DNA of 64,000 nucleotides, from assembly GCA_003996215.1 (NCBI GenBank), contig QJPP01002947.1, forward strand, positions 1 through 64,000, in the 5' to 3' direction. The stretch is from Jaltomata sinuosa (lineage: Eukaryota > Streptophyta > Magnoliopsida > Solanales > Solanaceae). Position numbers and translations under genes: made by a program. Positions 57,561 to 64,000 of this stretch are shown here, in pieces; position 1 is the first letter of the stretch, and every line of letters begins with the position of its first letter. Under the pieces are notes generated by a model. It did not search any database and had not been told where the DNA came from. It saw only the letters and a program-made list of their open reading frames with translations.

Positions 57561-57743
57561 TGTAAGGTGCCTTGGAGTAACTGGTAAAGTTGTTGCCATG
57601 TGACCAGGAGGTCACGGGTTCAAGCCGTGGAAACAGCCCTTTGCAAAAATGTAAGGTGAGGCTGCGTACAATAGACCCTTGTGGTCCGGCCCTTCCCCGG
57701 ACCCCGCGCATAGCGGGAGCTTTAGTGCACCGGGCTGCCCTTT
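57561..57743 (+). mobile_element. SINE, tRNA-derived, 18-bp TSD
   Basis: It has a pol III promoter: A box within TGGAGTAACTGGTAAAG and B box GGTTCAAGCC at 57617-57626. The body has the conserved GGCTGCGTACAATAGACC and CCCGCGCATAGCGGGAGC words and ends CGGGCTGCCCTTT. TACTTCAAAAGTGCTTAA is repeated exactly at 57543-57560 and 57744-57761, so insertion is recent. The body is of a type common in Solanaceae genomes (recognised from memory). Confidence 0.93.
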
Positions 57744-57761
57744 TACTTCAAAAGTGCTTAA

Positions 57762-59233
57762 AAATAAGCAGTTTTGAAAGTGAGTTCCTCTAAGCAGCTA
57801 CCTACAAGCTGCTTTTGTTCTTCTATAAACTACTATTTGTACTTGCGTGATGCGTGTATATTATTAGTAAATTTAATTAAGATTTGTAATTTTATTTGTT
57901 TGAGAGCAAACAATAATTCCTCATGCAGAATTCATCGTACTTCATTAACTTAATATAATAACTTTACATATCATATAATATTTTATTTGGTAATTGACAA
58001 ACTTTTATTATCAAGTAAACATGTACAGCAAAAAAAAATCTAAAATTGATATATGGTACCAATTTTTAGTCTACCATGCATCTTGACCTACTTCATGTAA
58101 AATCTTTTAAGGATGAAAATTTAAAGACGCATATACATTTTTAACTTTGGTCTCGCGTTTTGTGTACGAACTTTCTTGAATATCAATTTAATAATTACAT
58201 CACAAGTTTTTTTTGCTGGAATATCTTATTATTCTCCTGCTATTTATGATATATGGTATCAGCTAATATCATTCTGTATATTTTTATCTTTGCACTTTTT
58301 TCATTGTCGTGTACTCTCGTCCACTATAATTTTTCTCTGATAGTAAGAATGAAAAAAATAACAACAGAATCATATTGTTGTAGTATATAATAGACGCAAT
58401 GATTTTGGCTATCATCCGCTGATTTGAAGAATCACCATCAATGAAAGAAACTTTCTAGCATCTTAATAACTATGATAAGAATATTTGGATCTCGCAAAGA
58501 CAGGTGAACATCAAGTGGATAGAATTCTAAGCTCTCAATATGCCTTTTCAATCAGTTTACTTCCTACAAAGAGATAAAAAGAATACACATTTTAGATAGT
58601 TATTTGCAATATCAGAAGCTTAGTGAGCTTTCAAAATAAAAGTCAGGGGCGATGGCTATAAGAAAAAGAGAAAAAATAGCAAGAAGTAAAAGATGATCAA
58701 TCGAGCAAGAAGAATTTGTAGCTTCAATAATCATTAATACATACAATCAATAAATTGTTACTTCTGAATATGTTTCAACACATGTTAAGATAACCAACAA
58801 ATAACTCGCGGTGCATAGATATTTATTTAAAAACGCACCTCGAGAAAGTAAGCACAAAACTTTAGTTTAATTATAACTGAAGTCATCTTTTTCAATAATT
58901 TAATTGATTGCTAAGTTCACTAATTATTTTTAGGACTTCTATCTAATAAAGGCAGAAGTGTAAACTTCATCATCATATGTGTTTCTTCCTTTAGAGGCTA
59001 AAATAGTTAGGTTCACAATTTAAATTTGATATTTATCAAGTATAACTATAATCTAAACGACACTTGTGTCGTAGAGACATACATCAATTAGATTCTGATA
59101 AATTAGTCTCCTAACACTGCTTCGTAGTCATTCTTAAATAATACGCCATCTATAGTAACACTTAAAATCAAATTAAAGCAAGAGATAAAAAAATAAAATA
59201 TCTTTTAAAAATTTACATTATTTATTAAGACAT
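57762..59233 (+). other. AT-rich DNA, partly copia LTR, otherwise unassigned
   Basis: The first part continues the copia LTR (AAGCAGCTACC, AAGCTGCTTT). Beyond about 57900 I recognise no protein, RNA gene or repeat; no long open frame exists on either strand. This is the only stretch that could be old single-copy DNA. Confidence 0.5.
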
Positions 59234-61117
59234 TGTCACGACCCAGACTGCCGTGAGTGACACCCACCCAACCCCGGGTGAGCGAACCATCAACGACCCC
59301 AAACTTAACCGTTCTAACAGCTCAAAATCAGTGTGCAAAAATAAACTAGCAATAATCATCAATAAATCAATTTCATAATACTACCCTGCAGAAAATTCCC
59401 CCCTCCTCCCCTAGAATTTGAAAGTCATCGCACCAAAACACTACCAAAATCTAGAATGTGGGGATGCAACCCTAATATAAGAAATAGTCTATGCCCGAAA
59501 CAAATGGCTACAACATAAAAAGATAGAAATCAAGGAAGCTCAACCGAAGTAGCTCACCCATAACGTCTGGAAACGCTGGGACTACAGGTGAAGTCGTGTG
59601 TTAACCGCTAGAAGATTGCCTGTACTCACAAAAAATAAATGCAAGTGCAGAATCAGTACACAACCACCGTGTACTGATAGGATCATCAGTCAGTTCCAAA
59701 TAAATAGCATATGAATAGTACAATAATCAAGTAAGAGTACAAGAAACATGTAACAAGCCAACAGATATCCCTAGACTACAAGTCTCTTCCTAGCTTGTAC
59801 CCACATGTAATTCACCTTTATATCCATGTTCAACAATCAATAGAAATCAACAATTATACCATTTTACATATCCAGAACCCACTCCGGGATCCCCCTAAAC
59901 AACACCTAAGTGTTAAACATGCAACCCGATCTACACCAAGACCAAACTCACAGATCAATAATAATAACCCGGCCTCTCAAGGACCATAAGCAAATACCAC
60001 AATTCAGCAACACAACCCAGTCCACTCATGGAACCAATATCAAAAAGCAACAATGCAATAAAGTAAACCCATACCAGGCATAGTACCCGAGCCAACCAAT
60101 TACTATTTTCTGTACCAGGCGTGGTACCCGATCCAATCGTTAGTATATCACGTACCAGGCATGGTTACCAAGCCAACCGTTAGTATACTCGTAATAGGCG
60201 TGGTACCCAAGCCAATTGAATGTCACATAAATCCACAGTCACAAATAATGAACAATCAATACTTATAAACTAACAAGCAACAACACCTAATTCATTTCAC
60301 AAGACTGAAAACAGGACTTTTGGACATTCCTAAACCATTCCCTAAGCAATTCAACTCATACAATTACTTAGACGAAAGTACACAACATACAATGCATACA
60401 GAAAGCAATAACCATCACCAACCTTGAATTAGTCAAAAGCTCTACGCAGCCAGAGCTTTCCTGTTTCTCAAAGTTCTTGCCGATTCTTGGTCTTTAGGAT
60501 GAAAAATGATGAAAAATGGATGAAAATTTCATAAAATCACCCTCTTCTTCTCCCAAACATCTTGAAGAAAAACTGAACTATTTTAAAAAAGTTTCTGCAT
60601 TAAATTTCATTGCACTCCGCTATAGCATTCTGCTTCGCTATAGCGGTACCTCTATAGCAGAGTCATTCGCTATGATAAAGGCTAACTGATGTTGACTTTT
60701 GCTGTAGTGGTATTTTCTCTGCTATGGTGGAGGTTGCTATGGCGGCGTGTAAACCGTCGTAGCGGTTGACACAGGATAGAAGTCATAAATTCCCTAAAAT
60801 TGGTCTATTTTATAATACACTTATTTTCTCAACGTCCCGGAACAACCCTTTTACGTCAACCTTGATTCCGGGAGTTCTACTACCAAAATTTGATTCCAAA
60901 AAGTCTCCCGGACTCCTTTATGTCCTAGCTAAATGGAAAACTAGCTTAAATCAAGACACTTAACCCAATCCTTACCTGGATTTCCCTAAACCATACCTTG
61001 ATCCAAAACCAGCCGAGACTAGCCTAGCCCAAAATTTCAAACTCTCAATCCTGGAGTTTTCTAACTCTAAGAATTGGCACGAATGGTTCACCTGTAATGA
61101 TGGACTCGATCGTTACA
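59234..61117 (-). repeat. E7 3' LTR
   Basis: It ends TGTCACGACCC at 59234 and CGTTACA at 61117. GTACCA..TGGTAC units lie at 60065-60210 and a CTATAG palindrome cluster at 60610-60760. It is about 300 bases shorter than the E3 LTR. Confidence 0.93.
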
Positions 61118-61136
61118 ACAGATACCAATTTACCCA

Positions 61137-61154
61137 TCGTTCATCTCTGAACGA
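61137..61154 (-). other. PPT-proximal hairpin, E7 version
   Basis: TCGTTC-ATCTCT-GAACGA on the plus strand, a perfect 6-bp stem. It directly follows the pol stop codon at 61155-61157. Confidence 0.82.
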
Positions 61155-61430
61155 TCAAACCCAAAAATATGGAAAGTAAAGAGAGAAAAGAGTAGTACAT
61201 GTATCATCAAATAAGTGAGGGTACTTGTCCTGCATGTCCTTCTCGATTTCCCAAGTGGCTTCCTCAACCGGACGATGCTTCCATTGAACTTTTACCATAC
61301 TGATCACCCTTGTCCTTAATTTTTGGACATCCCTATCAAGAATCAAAACTAGTTCCTCTTCATAGCGAAGATCTTTATCGAATAACACTTCATCCCACTT
61401 GATGATGTAGTCCCCATCTACATGGTATCA
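61155..61430 (-). pseudogene. E7 chromodomain-like C-terminus of pol
   Basis: The best preserved tail in the window: RYEEELVLILDRDVQKLRTR, VISMVKVQWKHRPVEEATWE, then an acidic end and a stop at 61155. The pattern (hydrophobic strand, RDV-LR, VKVQWKH, ATWE) is that of the chromovirus chromodomain-like region. It is not fused in frame to the integrase at present. Confidence 0.87.
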
Positions 61431-62217
61431 CTTTAGCATGGATACATAAAACACCAGATGGACACCCGATAAACTGGGCGGCAGTGCTAACCGATAAGCC
61501 ACTGGCCCTACAATCTCAAGAACCTTGAACGGACCAATTAACCGAGGGCTGATCTTGCCCTTCTTACCGAAACGCATAACTCCCTTCATTGGTGACACTT
61601 TCAACAATACTTGCTTACTAATCTGAAAATCCATGTCCCTTACCTTGTGATCCGCATATTCCTTCTGTCTGCTTTGGGAAGATAGCAACTTGGTTTGAAT
61701 GCCTCTTACCTTTTCTTGTGCTTCCCTTACCAAGTCTACACCCAAAGGCTTTACATGACCTTCCTCAAACCACCCTATAGGTGATATACAACTCCTCTCA
61801 TATAGTGCCTCGAATGGTGCCATGTCGATACTGGAGTGGTAGATTTTGTTGTATGAGAACTCACACAATGGTAGAAAATGGTCCCAATGACCCACAAAGT
61901 CAATCACACATGCTCTCAGCATGTCCTCCATTACTTGAATCGTCCTCTCTGACTGGAAGGTTGTACTAAATGTAAGTTGTGTACCCAACTCTTCATGTAA
62001 CTTACCCCAAAACTTAGAGGTAAATTGCGTACCTTTGTCTGAAATGATAGACAGTGGTACCCCATGCAATCTCCTTCACGTAGATCTTAGACAATTGATG
62101 CAAATTGAAATCCACTCTGACTGGAATAAAATGAGCTGACTTGGTCAGCCTGTCAACAATGACCCAAATAGAGTCATACTTTTCCAAAGTCTTGGGAAGA
62201 CCCACCAAGAAATCCAT
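61428..62217 (-). pseudogene. E7 integrase core
   Basis: Two frames overlap near 62014-62069. The first reads MDFLVGLPKTLEKYDSIWVI and DRLTKSAHFIPVRVDF (first Asp). The second reads GVPLSIISDKGTQFTSKFWG (second Asp) and QSERTIQVMEDMLRACVIDF with the catalytic Glu. Six residues, the HPQTDG of relatives, are deleted between TTF and QSER. The C-terminal SPMKGVMRFGKKGKISPRLI is intact. Confidence 0.9.
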
Positions 62218-62852
62218 GGCTATTCTCTCCCACTTCCACTCTGGAATGGGCCTTCTCTGAAGTAGTCCTGCAGGTCTTTGGTGCTCATACTTTACTTGCT
62301 AACAATTCTGACACCTGGACATAAAATTGGCTATGTTCCTCTTCATTCCAGGCCAACAGTAAAGCTGTCTCAAATTCATGTACATCTTGGTTACGCCTGG
62401 ATGAAATGAATACCGCAAACCACGAGCTTCTGCCAAGATTTTCTGAACTATATCATCAACCCGAGGAATATAAATCCTCCCTCAGAAGTTCATTACCCCG
62501 CCAGCGTCCAACATGGCGTCCCTAGACTCTCCAGATATCACCTTACTTCGAAGCTTATTCAGTTGCAGATCCTGAAACTGCTTGGCCTTTATCTCTTCTA
62601 TAAAAGTGGCTTTGACCTCAACACTAGCCAACACCCCACCTTGTTATAAAATACCCCAGTGCATGAACTTAGATTCCAATGCCTGAATCTCATTTGCAAG
62701 TGGTCATTTGGACACCCCTAAACAAGCCAAACTGCCTATGCTAACTGTTTTTTGGCTCAATGCGTCTGCCACCACATTAGCCTTACTCGGATGGTACTGA
62801 ATGGTCACATCATAGTCCTTTAACAACTCCATCCACCTTCTCTGCCTCAGGT
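62218..62852 (-). pseudogene. E7 integrase zinc finger, linker and RNase H end, broken
   Basis: Recognisable pieces in different frames correspond to the E3 region 27783-28356, including the finger (near 62300-62440). Several stops and shifts prevent a continuous reading. Confidence 0.7.
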
Positions 62853-63305
62853 TCAAGTCTTTCTAAGTGAAGACATATTGCAAACTGCAATGGTCAGTAA
62901 ACACCTCACACTTGACACCATATTGAGATAGTGTCTCCAAATCTTGAGTGCAAACACCACCGCTGCCAACTCTAAATCGTGAGTTGGATAGTTTCTCTCA
63001 TGCACCTTCAACTGCCTAGAAGCATAGGCTATCACATTCCTATCCTGCGTCAACACAGCACCCAAACTAGAATGTGAAGCATCACAATAAACAATAAAGT
63101 CCTTACCTTCAACCGGCAAAGACAAAATAGGAGCCGTGATCAGAAGTGTCTTAAGCTTTTGGAAGCTCTCCTCGCAATTGTTGGACCACACAAACGGTAC
63201 ATCTTTCTGTTTCAGCCTTTTCAAGTGAGTAGCAATAGACGCAAAATCCTTGACAAACCTCCGATAGTTACCTGTGAGTCCAACAAAACTCCTCACCTCA
63301 GTCAT
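62853..63305 (-). pseudogene. E7 RNase H with RT thumb
   Basis: It reads EVRSFVGLTGNYRRFVKDFA, FIVYCDASHSSLGAVLTQDR and YASRQLKVHERNYPTHDLEL. After IWRHYL a frameshift ends the reading (MVSSVRC in place of YGVKCEV). Confidence 0.9.
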
Positions 63306-64000
63306 AGATCTAGGCCGAACCCAACTCTTGACTCCCTCGATCTTCTAGGGATCTACTATCACCCCCTTTTCCGACACTAAATTCCCCAAGAATGTGACTG
63401 AAGTCAACTAAAATTCACACTTGGAGAACTTTGCATAAAGCTTTTGGTGTCTCAATATCTCTAACACAACTCGGAGATTTTCAGCATGCTCCTGATCCCT
63501 ACTCTTAGAGTAGATCAAAATATCATCAATAATGACAATGACGAATGAATCCAAGTAGGACTTAAATACCCCATTCATCAAACTCATGAATATTGTCGTC
63601 GCATTAGTCAACCCAAACGACTTCACTAAAAACTCATAATGCCCATACCGAGTTTGAAAGGAAGTCTTAGGAATGTCCTCGGGCCTAATCCTTAACTGAT
63701 GGTACCCTGACCTCAAGTCAATTTTTGAGAATACAGATGCACCGTGTAACTGGTCAAACAGATCATTAATACGGGGTAAAGGGTACTTATTCTGGATGGT
63801 AACCTTGTTTAAATGTCTGTAGTCTATGCACATCTGCATACTACCATCCTTCTTCTTCACAAACAAAATTGGAGCACCCTAAGGCGAAGCATTGGGACAG
63901 ATAAATCCCTTGTCTAGGAGTTCCTGCAGCTGAGTCTTAAGTTCCATTAACTCTGCCTGAGCCATACGATATGGAGGAATAGAAATTGGATGAGTGTCCG
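63306..64000 (-). pseudogene. E7 reverse transcriptase, cut by window end
   Basis: The open part (63866-63408) encodes KKDGSMQMCIDYRHLNKVTI, FSKIDLRSGYHQLRIRPEDI and VIIDDILIYSKSRD with an intact catalytic DD. It ends at TAG 63408-63410 in place of the Trp of CEFW, the same stop as in E3. Another TAG replaces the Trp of SPWGAP upstream near 63885. Confidence 0.9.

Larger units (their letters stand above)
59234..64000 (-). mobile_element. E7: Tekay-like chromovirus, 3' half, cut by window edge
   Basis: From left to right: 3' LTR (59234-61117), chromodomain-like tail, integrase, RNase H and RT up to the window end. It is close to E3 in every domain. The 5' LTR and gag lie outside the window. 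GACAT at 59229-59233 would be the target duplication copy on this side. Confidence 0.93.

Noticed and set aside
57600..57640. A tRNA gene suggested by A and B boxes
   Set aside because: No cloverleaf can be completed, and the boxes lie in a SINE flanked by target duplications.

Overview
The window is plant nuclear heterochromatin made almost entirely of nested transposable elements, and I see no intact host gene. A tRNA-derived SINE with a Solanaceae-type body, chromodomain-bearing Ty3/gypsy elements with multi-kilobase LTRs, and a CACTA element point to a large-genome Solanaceae species (pepper, tobacco or a relative). The species is inference.

Layout. 1-1506: LTR end of a plus-strand gypsy copy (E0). 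It is joined tail-to-tail to E1 (1504-12153, minus strand), a Tekay/Del-like chromovirus with both LTRs and a broken gag-pol. 12154-24387: a CACTA (En/Spm) element with a TNP2-type transposase pseudogene and its 3' terminus. E2 (14793-23583, plus strand, TSD TTATG) splits it; E2 has two LTRs over 3 kb and a non-coding core. 24388-34132: an older LTR scrap split by E3 (24446-34008, minus strand, TSD GAGAC), a complete but decayed Tekay-like element. 34133-38700: LTR remnants, one long minus-strand LTR (E4, 34426-36987), and beside it a leader plus plus-strand pseudogene of the plant 'putative plant transposon protein' type. 38697-43946: E5, a very decayed minus-strand gypsy element cut inside RNase H. 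43969-46175: a solo LTR. 46176-57374: 3' end of a Ty1/copia element split by an Athila-type element (46509-57039, TSD AGAAT). 57375 onward: the copia LTR with a SINE (57561-57743, 18-bp TSD), then AT-rich DNA. 59234-64000: E7, another minus-strand Tekay-like element cut by the window edge.

Function. No element here could move alone. E1, E3, E5 and E7 have stops and frameshifts in gag-pol. E2 lacks coding capacity but keeps LTRs, a primer-binding site and a PPT-proximal segment like those of E3, E4 and E7, so it is a plausible trans-mobilised parasite. The Athila copy has lost protease, RT and RNase H but keeps part of gag, a nearly complete integrase and an extra ORF.

The signals I find most interesting are not genes. 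First, a two-hairpin module occurs three times in the Athila element, with constant loops and stems that differ in sequence but still pair. Second, a hairpin between the pol end and the 3' LTR shows a compensatory pair change between Tekay-like copies. Third, different LTR families carry arrays of different short palindromes. All coordinates and pairings were read by eye; no alignment, folding or database search was run.
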